Shown here: piece by piece, positions 51,888 through 60,605 of the stretch
Layout of the letters: the number at the start of each line of letters is the position of its first letter
Position numbering within the stretch: the first letter of the stretch is position 1
DNA from: Albirhodobacter sp048262715
GTDB taxonomy: Bacteria; Pseudomonadota; Alphaproteobacteria; Rhodobacterales; Rhodobacteraceae
Assembly: GCA_048262715.1 (NCBI GenBank)
Contig: JBLXEV010000014.1
Location: 25,854-89,853, forward strand
Direction of reading: 5' to 3'
Length of the DNA stretch: 64,000 nucleotides
Notes under the pieces: model-generated
Databases searched by the model: none
What the model was told of the DNA's origin: nothing
What the model saw: the letters and a program-made list of their open reading frames with translations, nothing else
Position numbers and translations under genes: made by a program

Positions 51888-51993
51888 ATGGCGATTAAGA
51901 GACCCAAGGCCGAAGAGATAGTCGTGAAGTTACGGCAGGTTGAAGTTCTGATGGGACAAGGCATGTCTCGGATTGATGCGATCAGACAGATGC
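51888..51993 (+). pseudogene. IS3-family OrfA N-terminal remnant
   Basis: MAIKRPKAEEIVVKLRQVEVLMGQGMSRIDAIRQMR is the start of an IS3-family (IS407-type) OrfA helix-turn-helix protein. It breaks off after about 35 codons where the IS21 remnant begins. Confidence 0.8.
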
Positions 51994-51994
51994 G

Positions 51995-52237
51995 TGGCTC
52001 TTCCATCTGCTGAGCAAGCATTTCGAACGCACCGGCGCCGTCATCACACCCAACCTAAGCGGTCGCGAATGGGCCACCGTCTTCGGAGATGCCAAAATGA
52101 CCACCGCACTGCTCGACCGCCTGACCCACCGCTGCCACATTTTGGAGACTGGAAACGACAGCCTCCGCTTCAAGGCCAGCTCAGCCGCCGCGGCCCGAAA
52201 AAGGAAGGAGCCCAGCATTGCCTTGATGCCAGCATAA
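51995..52237 (+). pseudogene. IS21-family IstB C-terminal remnant
   Basis: These 80 codons encode WLFHLLSKHFERTGAVITPNLSGREWATVFGDAKMTTALLDRLTHRCHILETGNDSLRFK, the C-terminus of the IstB ATPase of IS21 elements, ending in a stop at 52235. The Walker-A half is missing. It abuts the IS3 remnant, so one element was cut by the other or by deletion. Confidence 0.85.
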
Positions 52238-52319
52238 CTCGCGGAACATACCTTAGAGGTGGCTGACTTCTCGATGGAAAACCCGGCGCACATTTGCGTG
52301 GAAATTAACATCTATGTGC

Positions 52320-52424
52320 TGGATGGTCTGCATCTGCCTTGAGCGCCCGCCAAAGCCAGAATTTCACGCCTTTTATAGGCACTACCACCGCGTCAACATA
52401 CCAGTTGCCTGCGGGTAACGGTCG
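52320..52424 (-). pseudogene. Second IS6-family transposase fragment
   Basis: On the minus strand the frame reads RPLPAGNWYVDAVVVPIKGVKFWLWRALKADADHP, the same region as the first catalytic Asp block of IS6 transposases. It is a different copy from the 51112 pseudogene. The flanks to 52633 hold nothing further that I recognise. Confidence 0.7.
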
Positions 52425-52633
52425 ATCTCCTTCGGAGACCCGTGATTAACTTGGCACTGCCTCCCCGTCGCAGAGCCCGTCGGATAGAGCAGACGGGGAA
52501 AGGGGAACGTGCGATCAATCCCCGATTGGTGCAGCAAATCATCAGCAGAAAGTAAATCGCGGCTTGTGTCAGTGGCCGAATCTTGTGGGTAGCTTAGATG
52601 GCAGCGCCCCTGCGACTAAGTGTAAGCGGGCGA

Positions 52634-53323
52634 TCAACTCGACACGACTTCGAGGCGCAACGGATCAAGGATTTCAATCCGTTTGCGGGTCGTGCGTAGA
52701 ATACCCTCGCGGCTTAATCGGGACATGACTCGCGTGATCATCTCTCGGTTGGTGCCGATGGTCGCGCTGATCTCCGCATGGGTTGGGGCGTCGTCAATGA
52801 TGCCGCCAGCGCGGAATTGTTTGCGATCAATGGCCAGCGAAGCAACATAGGAGACAAGCCTTTGCTCGACACTGAAGGTGGTGAGGGCGAGGGTGCGATG
52901 TGTCAGGGCGCGCACGCGCGCGACCAGATCCCGCAAGACTCTGCCCCGAACCTGCGGCACCGTATCAATCAATTCGACAAAAGCTTTTGCGGGCATCACC
53001 GCCAATGTCACTGGTGATTTGGCCAGCACTGCGAGCGACCGCAGCCCGCCATCGAGCGCGGAGAGCTCGCCAAAATACTCGCCCGGATTGATTTGCGTAA
53101 AGATCACCTCGCGCCCGTCTTCGGTATAAAACATCGCCAGAAGCGCCCCTTCGATCAGGAAAAAGACGTCCTGCGTCGCGTCGCTTTGGCTGACGATCAT
53201 TTCCCAGCGCTCATAGCTGCGCACCGTTAGCCCATCATGGGCATGGGCGAGTTGCTCCGGTGTCAATCCGTGAAACAGGGGGATCGCATCTTCCAGCGTC
53301 TCTTTTGGCAAAGGGGTACTCAT
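52634..53323 (-). CDS. Crp/Fnr-family regulator with cyclic-nucleotide-binding pocket
   Basis: This is a 229-residue regulator. Residues about 15-130 form a cNMP-binding domain with the phosphate cassette GEYFGELSALDGGLRSLAV, in which Glu and Arg are spaced as in cAMP-binding proteins. A helix-turn-helix lies at about 170-215 (PTHAEISATIGTNREMITRVMSRLSREGIL). No FNR-type Cys cluster is seen at the N-terminus. It overlaps the upstream cyclase gene by 4 bp, so it probably reads the cyclic nucleotide made by that protein. It is the last gene of the operon. Confidence 0.9.
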   Translation of the reverse strand: MSTPLPKETLEDAIPLFHGLTPEQLAHAHDGLTVRSYERWEMIVSQSDATQDVFFLIEGALLAMFYTEDGREVIFTQINPGEYFGELSALDGGLRSLAVLAKSPVTLAVMPAKAFVELIDTVPQVRGRVLRDLVARVRALTHRTLALTTFSVEQRLVSYVASLAIDRKQFRAGGIIDDAPTHAEISATIGTNREMITRVMSRLSREGILRTTRKRIEILDPLRLEVVSS

Positions 53324-56300
53324 GTTTGGGCCATTAGCTTGTCAATCCGGTTTGCAAGGTTGGTCAATTCTTGGACATGGGCGATGCGTTTAGCCTGCGC
53401 GAGCTTGTCTCGCCGCGCATCGCCTTTGGCTAAAACGGCTTCGCAAATCAGCGCCCGCGCCTGTAGGACGCAATCATGCTTTTGTGGCAAAAGGCGCCAG
53501 AATTGGCGGAGCATGCGCCGTGCGCGAAATCGTCCGGTCAGCTTCAGGGTGAGGCCCGTGACAATATCCGCCACGCTCAGCTTGCGCGCTGCGGTCTCGT
53601 TCACCTTCCCGCTTGGAAGCCGCCCGCAGACGGTCAGCAAAAACTCCGCCGTCACCAGATAAAAATAGCGAAGATGCGTGCGGTTTCCGCGCTTCTTGAC
53701 GCCGCGCAGCAGCTCTTGAAGATCCGACCAGCCCGCCGCCAGATCGCGTTTGCGCAGCTTGTAGACGGTTTTCGTCAGGCGGTTCGGGTCGATCAGATTA
53801 TATTCCCCGTTCGCCAAGACGATATTATAGACACGGTCAAGCTCGTCCTGCGCCACGTCTGGGGAGGGCCCCAAGGTGATCAACGCGCACCAGATTGACA
53901 GCAGCGCCCATTCATCGCCGGTTCCGGGTAAAATATGGCGGCGGCCTTCGTCGATAACCTCTAGCGCCTGCTCGATTTCCTCGGCGATTTGCAGGCAGAG
54001 CGCCTCGGTCCAACAATAGAAGATCCGCCCCCGCGTATCGCCTTGGGCGGCGGCATATTCATCGAGGCGGCGGTTCTCAATTCGCGCCGCTTTCACATCG
54101 CCAAGCGACCGGAAATACGCCGCTCGCATATAGATATATTGCATCGCCGCGCGGGTTTCTTTCAACGCGCTCGCCTCGGCGAAAAGCGCATCGGTCATAT
54201 CGAGAAATTTCTGATTGGGAAGGCTGAGCGTCTCTTCAAAATAGCGGATCAGTGGCAGGTTCATCCACACGAACCCTTTGCGATCTCCGCGCAGATCCGC
54301 CTCTTTGACGGCCTTGCTCGCGATCGCGAACGCCCGCGGATAGTCGCGCAGATGGGTCAGCGCGAGGCAGTATTGCGCTAAGGCCAACGTGGTGTGCGAT
54401 TGGTCATCCATTGCACGCAGGCGGGGCAAAAACTCCTCCGCGACGGTGACAACCCGCACGTGATTGGCCAAAAACTCAAGGGAGTCGAGCCAATCGGTGA
54501 CGAAATCCGCAACGGTCAGATCGTCCAGCAAATCGGGCCTGCTGCGCACCACTTCGGCGACGCGGGTCAGGATCGCATCGACCTCATGCAGCGCGTAGAT
54601 CTGCCGTGCGCGTTTGGCGGCGCGCAGCCAATAGGGGATCGCGCGTTCAACTGCGCCCGCGCGATCAAAGTGATCGGACAGGTGCATATCTTCATCGGTC
54701 GCACGCGCGGGCATCAGCGCCTCCAGCGCCATCCCCGTGGCCAAATGAAGTTCGCGGCGCGTGGTTTCAAGTAAGCTCGCGTAGATCGCATCGCGTAGTA
54801 ACACATGGCCGAAGCGATATACGCCGCCCTCGTCGCTTGGCGTGGCAAAAATCAGGCCAGCTCGAACGGCCGTCGCCAAGGCTTGCTCGAGATCATTCGT
54901 TGATCCGCTCGGCACGACCCGGCGAAGCAAGTCCGTCTGGAACGCATGCCCAATCACGGCGGCATATTGCAACATGCGGCGGGCATATTCCGGCAAACGA
55001 TCAACTTGATGCAAAAAGAGATATTGAATATCCCCAATAGCCGCCACCGCGCCCAGATCCTGCGCGGCGATCTCCTCACGTTTGAGGGCGCTTTCATTGC
55101 GCAGATATTTGACGATCTCCTCGATAAAGAGAGGATTTCCTTCAGATTTTTCAAACACCAACTGAGGTAGATCGCGCGAGAACTGCCCTTCGCTGAGCAG
55201 ATCCTCCGTCAGTTGAAAGGCATCGGCAAGCCCCAGACTGGAGAGTTCTGCAATCTCGGTTGAGGGGCCAGAAATCCACCCTGCGCCCTCTGGGCGGGTC
55301 GTGATCAAAAGCGGGCAGGCATAGCGCGCGCTCGGGTCACTGAGCAGCGATTTGATCAGGTTGCGGCTCGAAAAGTCGAGCCAATGCGCGTCTTCGATCA
55401 CCAGAACCGAGGCGTCGTCGGCGCAAAGCGCCTCTAGAACCCGCCGCAGGCTGCGGCGCAGGTAGAGGGTCTTCTCAACGCCCTTGGTATCGGGCGTCTG
55501 CTTGGGGGTGGCCGCGTCAAGAATAAGTCGCAGATCCTCGGTCACGATGCCCGCCCCGATCCGCGCTTCGAGGCGTTTGAGCACCTGTTCGGAGGGCAGC
55601 GCATCATTGGCATGCACGGCTTGGCGCAAGATCTGCGCGAAGGGGCCATACGGGCGGGCCTGATCGGTGGTTCTGCATTGACCAATCAGAAAGGACGGGG
55701 GGGCGTCTGTCGCGGATTGCACCTCATGAACAAGGCGCGATTTGCCAATCCCTGCGGGTCCGACAAGGGCGATCACCCGCCATCCCTTCGACTGCTGTGC
55801 GACGAAATGCGTGAGTGCGGCGCGTTCGGCCTCCCGCCCGACAAAGCTTGAAAGCCCCTGATGCGCGCGCGCCCCAAAACGCGGGCCGGAGCGTTTGAAC
55901 CCGCTGAGTTCAAAGACGTTAACGGGTTGGGCAAAGCCCTTGAATCGGCGATGGCCAAGCGGGCGTATCTTTGCGATGGCGGCAATCTGCGTGGCGACCT
56001 CGTCGGACACAACAATTTGCCCCGGCTCGGCGATCGCTTGCAACCGTGCGGAGAGGTTGACCGCGGGGCCGTGGATGCGGGGGCCATTTGTGTGCCCCGT
56101 CGCGTGTTGCGGGACTATAACAACGGCGCCTGCACAGACTGCAATCCGAAATTGCGGCGCGCAGCCGTAGCGGCGGTTCAAGGCTTGTGTCGCGCCTGCC
56201 AGATCGTCGCGGCAGGCGAGGGCCGCCTTCACCGCATCCAGCGCGGCTTCTTCAGAGGCTATGGGGGCGCCAAAGGAGGCAAGCAATCCATCGCCTTCAA

Positions 56301-56526
56301 AACCCATTGAAAATCCGCCATGCGCTTTGATCGCTGCGGCGACCTTCGCCATGACAGATTGGGTCATCTCGAAGCTTTTCTCTGGCCCGATCTGCTGCAA
56401 AAGCTCGGTAGAGCCGACGATATCCAGCATCAGCACCGTCGCCCAACGGCGCTCGGCCCGCCCTGTTGAGAGGGGCGCTAATTCAGCATTCTGTGCTACG
56501 GAATCTCCTGCGGGATCTATCGTCAC
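53320..56526 (-). CDS. Class III nucleotide cyclase fused to AAA ATPase and helical repeat region
   Basis: This 1068-residue protein has an N-terminal class III cyclase domain (about 28-205). Metal Asp35 lies in LMLDIVGST and Asp79 in FEGDGLLASFG. The transition-state pair N157 and R161 lies in VNLSARL. An ATPase domain follows with Walker A VGPAGIGKSRL (about 255-265) and Walker B SVLVIEDAHWLD (about 373-384). The rest (about 650-1068) is alpha-helical, of the TPR kind seen in LuxR/MalT-like STAND proteins. It looks like a ligand- or state-gated cyclase. Overlaps of 4 bp join it to both neighbours. Confidence 0.9.
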   Translation of the reverse strand: MTIDPAGDSVAQNAELAPLSTGRAERRWATVLMLDIVGSTELLQQIGPEKSFEMTQSVMAKVAAAIKAHGGFSMGFEGDGLLASFGAPIASEEAALDAVKAALACRDDLAGATQALNRRYGCAPQFRIAVCAGAVVIVPQHATGHTNGPRIHGPAVNLSARLQAIAEPGQIVVSDEVATQIAAIAKIRPLGHRRFKGFAQPVNVFELSGFKRSGPRFGARAHQGLSSFVGREAERAALTHFVAQQSKGWRVIALVGPAGIGKSRLVHEVQSATDAPPSFLIGQCRTTDQARPYGPFAQILRQAVHANDALPSEQVLKRLEARIGAGIVTEDLRLILDAATPKQTPDTKGVEKTLYLRRSLRRVLEALCADDASVLVIEDAHWLDFSSRNLIKSLLSDPSARYACPLLITTRPEGAGWISGPSTEIAELSSLGLADAFQLTEDLLSEGQFSRDLPQLVFEKSEGNPLFIEEIVKYLRNESALKREEIAAQDLGAVAAIGDIQYLFLHQVDRLPEYARRMLQYAAVIGHAFQTDLLRRVVPSGSTNDLEQALATAVRAGLIFATPSDEGGVYRFGHVLLRDAIYASLLETTRRELHLATGMALEALMPARATDEDMHLSDHFDRAGAVERAIPYWLRAAKRARQIYALHEVDAILTRVAEVVRSRPDLLDDLTVADFVTDWLDSLEFLANHVRVVTVAEEFLPRLRAMDDQSHTTLALAQYCLALTHLRDYPRAFAIASKAVKEADLRGDRKGFVWMNLPLIRYFEETLSLPNQKFLDMTDALFAEASALKETRAAMQYIYMRAAYFRSLGDVKAARIENRRLDEYAAAQGDTRGRIFYCWTEALCLQIAEEIEQALEVIDEGRRHILPGTGDEWALLSIWCALITLGPSPDVAQDELDRVYNIVLANGEYNLIDPNRLTKTVYKLRKRDLAAGWSDLQELLRGVKKRGNRTHLRYFYLVTAEFLLTVCGRLPSGKVNETAARKLSVADIVTGLTLKLTGRFRARRMLRQFWRLLPQKHDCVLQARALICEAVLAKGDARRDKLAQAKRIAHVQELTNLANRIDKLMAQT

Positions 56527-59500
56527 GCCTTGCCTCGCGTTTGCAATCGCTCAAGTAAATATGGGAAAATGTCGATATGCGCGGATTTCCCGATGAACAG
56601 ATCCATATGCGCATAGCCGCGGAATAAATGGCGGGTGAAGCGCGCATCAAACTTTGTCTGCGGCCAGTCACCGTGGATCTCGCGCAGCCAGTTCATCGTG
56701 CGCTGCGTGGTTTCGGGCAGGAAGATCTGGTTGCGCTCGCCAGCCAGAAAATCAATCGGCATCGTCAGCGCCGGCCCGTTGGGCAGGTAGGTATCGGCGC
56801 CGTGCGCATCGACAGTTCTGCCCGCGCGGATCATCTGGGCGATTTGTTTGAAGGGTTCGGTCGAGACCGTCCCCACCACATCCATCATCGCGTTATGGGT
56901 GGCGTCATTGAGCTGATCATGGGCGTAGATCGCGCCGAAAAAGCCGAAGGCCCGATGACAGACGGGATTATAGCAGGGCTTTTCAAGCGGGAAATGCGTC
57001 CCCCAGAGCAGCAGATCAATCATCTGTTTCAGTGATTGATCCGTGGCTTTCGGATCTGGCGTCAGGGAGACGGTCTTGAGACCAGATACCAGTTGCGCGC
57101 GGATCTCAGGGTCGGGGATGAAGGCCTCGAAGAGCGGGCGCAGCCCCTCGGGGATGCCGTTGATCAACAGGCTCGGGAGATGTGCATCGGCCTTCGCGTA
57201 GTTTAGCGCGCTGGTGACCGGATGCAGGCTGGTCTGTGAGGCGATGATCGAGCGGATCCCTTGCATCCCGTTCAGCACCGCCATCAGGACGCTCATCGAA
57301 CCGTAGCAATGCGCGATCACTTGGCAGTCGGGCGCGCCGCTTTCGCGCAAAACCGTGGCGACGGCGGTGGGCCAATCCTGTTGCGCGATATCATCGATGG
57401 TGAACGGCTGGGTGGATGCCACAAGCGCGGGGCTGCCACGATAATCAAAGAGCCAGACATCGTAGCCTGCGTGAAACAGGTATTCGGTCAGCGATTGGTC
57501 GGTGGTCATCATATGGAACGAGCTGGCCGCGACCGCAAAGCCGGGGGCTAGGATGACCGGCCCGTTTGATCCGCCCTTATACCGTGTGAGGCGGCCGATT
57601 TGCCCCGCCGCCCCGCGCAAATCATGCACGGTGCCTTTGGGCAAGTCGCTGCGTCTTGCGGGCGGGCGCGCCTCGTGATCCATAGCGGGGAAATTCGCGA
57701 GATAGGCATAGATGCTCCCATAGGCGCGAAAGACCGTCTGGGCGAAAACACCCACGAACTTGTTGGCGTAATAGCCGTTGATCCCGTCGCGCAGACCAGG
57801 CCGGCCCAACTGCGCCAGCGCGTCCAGCAGATCAATCACGAGGGTCCGAACCAGTGTCGGGTCGAGATCAAGCTCCGAGAGGGAAGGGGCTTTGGATATG
57901 TCGTTGATCAGGGCCAGTAGATCTGTGAGGAGATCGGACTCGCTTGGGATGTGCAGGCTCATCGCCGCCGCCGCCAGTCCGGCAAGGCCAATATCCATCC
58001 GTCCCTGTGCGATGATTGGGCCGGTTTCCTCTGGCCCGTCGAAGATATCCACCTCAAGCCGTGTCAAATCCGACCACCAGTTTGATCCGGTGCGGCGCTC
58101 CAGCGTTTTGATCCCCCGGAAGAAGAACCTCTTGCCGTTCGGGTTCTTGAGTGCGCCCGAGTAGATCATCTGCCAACTCGCCACCCGCGTGGCATCGGGC
58201 GCGAGCAGGGCAAATTGCGCGGCCGTGGGGTCCAGCGAGCAAGTTCCGCCGAGGAGGGCACAGTCCACCTCGCCGCTCAGATGCGCGCGGTGAAGCGGAT
58301 CAGCGGTCAACTGCGCGAGCGTGTCGATGCGGATCTTGAATCGTCCGATGATGTCTTGAGCATCGGCCTGCGAGGCGGCGATGTCATAGGGGGAGGAGAG
58401 GCAATGCTTCGGATCCAGCACGCCGGAAGAGACAAACCCGCGCATGGTTTCGTCAAACCCCATGCCTGGGCTGAAATCCCCCATCGTTTCCAGAGCATCG
58501 AAGAGCGGCGTCAGGCTTCCGTTGCTGTCATACTCCAAAACCCCGGCCAGAAACGGCAGGGATTTCTCGACCAAGGGGGCGGCCGTCACGATCGCATCGC
58601 CTTGGCTGGCGAGGAAGGCCGCGATTGCCGCTTCAATGGCGAGTTTGGATGTGCTGGAGACCCCCAAACCCTCCAAAAGCGCGGGCAACTGCGCAAGGGC
58701 GCGGCCCAGAGATTGCATCGCGCCGTCGGTATCCTTGGTCTTCGCGCAGTCCACGAAGGCGGTTAAGGCGGCCAGCAGTTGCGCAAGGCTTTGGTCGAAC
58801 CTTTCGGGCGCGGCGGCGCGCGCAAGGATCGGGGCGGGAAGCTCGCGGCGTGCCTCGAAATCGATCCTCCAACCGTGATCTAGCGCAAGGGTTTCCACTA
58901 TATGCTCGGCAAGGGCCGAAATTGTCAGGAGCGGGTTGACGCCAAGGGCGGCGGGAAGAATTGCGCCGTCGCAGACGTAGAGCCCCTCATGGATACCGCC
59001 GTCAGGATTGAACACGCGGCCATAGGCATCGACAACGCCGCAGCGCGCATCATCGCCCATCGCGCAGCCGCCGATGGGATGCACGGTAATCAGCTTGCGG
59101 CCCATTTCCTCGGACCAGATCGGGTTTGCCACGCTCTCGGCCCAGATCGCCTCGGCGGCAGTCCGTAACTTGTCGTTATCGTTGCGGAACGCCGCCTCCC
59201 GCCCCGCGTCGGGCCAGCGCACCGCGATCTGCCCCTTGGCGCCAAGCGCCATGCTGCCGCGTGCGCTGTCGTGGCTCATCACGAGATAGGAGATTGTCCG
59301 GCTCAGCGGCCCCGAGAAGGCCAGATCGCGCATATCTGCGCCGCTTTGGATACGCTCGGACACTTGCTGCGCATCCAGCAATCTGCGTTTGGCATCGAGA
59401 AACCGCAGCGGATCGCTTTGGATTGCGGTGGTCACGAAAAACGCCGCGGAGAGGGTCGAGGCCAGCGGCCCGGGCATCACGCCTTCCTCGATCACCAGAC

Positions 59501-60605
59501 TTTTGCGCACATCCGTTTCATCGCGGCAATCAATCACCCCAGCGATGCAAGGGCCGGGTTGGAACTCCGGGTGATCGGTGTCGGGACTATTGGGGCCAGC
59601 GCCAACCCCACGGATCGGCGAGGGCTGGATCGGGGTGCCGTTTTCCGCGTCGGTGCGCTGCTCGATATTCGCGTTGTAACCGAAGGCCAAAACGTCACCA
59701 TTGCCCGAGAAGCGCTGGCCAAGCTGTTCCGAGAGCGTCAGCCCGTCTTCGCGGCTTCGGAGCAAAATTCCGGTCGATCCAAGCGTGCCCGCCCCCAAGA
59801 GAACAATCTTCGCGTCGATGATCTGCGTTGCCGTTTCATCCAGCGTTGACTGCAAATGCACGCGCCAGCCTTGGTCGGTTTTTTCCAAATGGCTGACGGT
59901 TGTTCCGGTATAGATATCCGCACCGAACGCACGGGCGTCGGGCAGATAGTTCATCAAGGTCGTATTCTTCGCCGCGTAATTGCAGCCGGTGCAGCAATCG
60001 CCGCACAGGGTGCAGGCGCTTTGCTCGAACCCGAAGGTGTTGGGGCCATCTGTGAAGCTTACATTGATCGGCGGGCGCGAGATCGGTTGGCCAAGCGCTT
60101 GCGCGCCAATCTCAAGCGCTTTGAGTTTGGGCAGGCTGGGTGAGGTTTGTGGGTAGGGGGTTGCGCCAAGGGCCGCCCGCGCGCGCTGGTAATAAGGCGC
60201 GAGGTTGAGACTGCCATCGCGCAATGGTGTGGGCCAGCCTTCCGCGAGGAAGACCCGTGGATCGGCCTCAAGCGACACATTGGCATTGATCAGCGAGGTG
60301 CCGCCAAGCCCGCAGCCGACCAAAACATTGACATCCTCATTGATCTGCAGATCGAACAGCCCGTCCCGCGGCCCTGCGTGCTCGCCCGTAGTCGCTAAGC
60401 TGACCTGCATCTCGTTGAGGAGCTGGGATTGGTATCTCGGATATCCTCCCGGCCGTATCTCGCGCCCGCGCTCCACCAGCGTTACGGATTGGCCCGCGCG
60501 CGCCAGCCGGGAGGCGGCAATTGCGCCGCCGTAACCCGATCCGACAACCAGCACTGTGGTGGAATGTCCGCGTAGCTCTGCAAAGGGTTTGGAGATCTTG
60601 GTCAT
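56523..60605 (-). CDS. GMC oxidoreductase fused to alpha/beta hydrolase
   Basis: This is a 1360-residue fusion. Residues 15-580 are a cholesterol-oxidase-like GMC domain with FAD loop VVGSGYGGAIAASRLA (20-35). The substrate-domain motif VHPIGGCAMG and GVNPLLTISALAE carry the active-site His and Asn. A ferredoxin-like CxxCxxCxxxC motif (C198, C201, C204, C208, plus C205) lies in the FAD domain. A helical linker and a beta-rich domain (about 760-890) follow. The C-terminal alpha/beta hydrolase (about 1010-1360) has Cys1100 in VIAHCYGS at the nucleophile elbow and a His in FRGYAHMDLF. No signal peptide is seen. The substrate is probably a lipid or sterol-like alcohol, by family. Confidence 0.9.
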   Translation of the reverse strand: MTKISKPFAELRGHSTTVLVVGSGYGGAIAASRLARAGQSVTLVERGREIRPGGYPRYQSQLLNEMQVSLATTGEHAGPRDGLFDLQINEDVNVLVGCGLGGTSLINANVSLEADPRVFLAEGWPTPLRDGSLNLAPYYQRARAALGATPYPQTSPSLPKLKALEIGAQALGQPISRPPINVSFTDGPNTFGFEQSACTLCGDCCTGCNYAAKNTTLMNYLPDARAFGADIYTGTTVSHLEKTDQGWRVHLQSTLDETATQIIDAKIVLLGAGTLGSTGILLRSREDGLTLSEQLGQRFSGNGDVLAFGYNANIEQRTDAENGTPIQPSPIRGVGAGPNSPDTDHPEFQPGPCIAGVIDCRDETDVRKSLVIEEGVMPGPLASTLSAAFFVTTAIQSDPLRFLDAKRRLLDAQQVSERIQSGADMRDLAFSGPLSRTISYLVMSHDSARGSMALGAKGQIAVRWPDAGREAAFRNDNDKLRTAAEAIWAESVANPIWSEEMGRKLITVHPIGGCAMGDDARCGVVDAYGRVFNPDGGIHEGLYVCDGAILPAALGVNPLLTISALAEHIVETLALDHGWRIDFEARRELPAPILARAAAPERFDQSLAQLLAALTAFVDCAKTKDTDGAMQSLGRALAQLPALLEGLGVSSTSKLAIEAAIAAFLASQGDAIVTAAPLVEKSLPFLAGVLEYDSNGSLTPLFDALETMGDFSPGMGFDETMRGFVSSGVLDPKHCLSSPYDIAASQADAQDIIGRFKIRIDTLAQLTADPLHRAHLSGEVDCALLGGTCSLDPTAAQFALLAPDATRVASWQMIYSGALKNPNGKRFFFRGIKTLERRTGSNWWSDLTRLEVDIFDGPEETGPIIAQGRMDIGLAGLAAAAMSLHIPSESDLLTDLLALINDISKAPSLSELDLDPTLVRTLVIDLLDALAQLGRPGLRDGINGYYANKFVGVFAQTVFRAYGSIYAYLANFPAMDHEARPPARRSDLPKGTVHDLRGAAGQIGRLTRYKGGSNGPVILAPGFAVAASSFHMMTTDQSLTEYLFHAGYDVWLFDYRGSPALVASTQPFTIDDIAQQDWPTAVATVLRESGAPDCQVIAHCYGSMSVLMAVLNGMQGIRSIIASQTSLHPVTSALNYAKADAHLPSLLINGIPEGLRPLFEAFIPDPEIRAQLVSGLKTVSLTPDPKATDQSLKQMIDLLLWGTHFPLEKPCYNPVCHRAFGFFGAIYAHDQLNDATHNAMMDVVGTVSTEPFKQIAQMIRAGRTVDAHGADTYLPNGPALTMPIDFLAGERNQIFLPETTQRTMNWLREIHGDWPQTKFDARFTRHLFRGYAHMDLFIGKSAHIDIFPYLLERLQTRGKA

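Noticed and set aside
54606..55040. Open frames antisense to the cyclase-ATPase gene
   Set aside because: They overlap a frame with a complete cyclase and Walker motifs, and encode no known domain.
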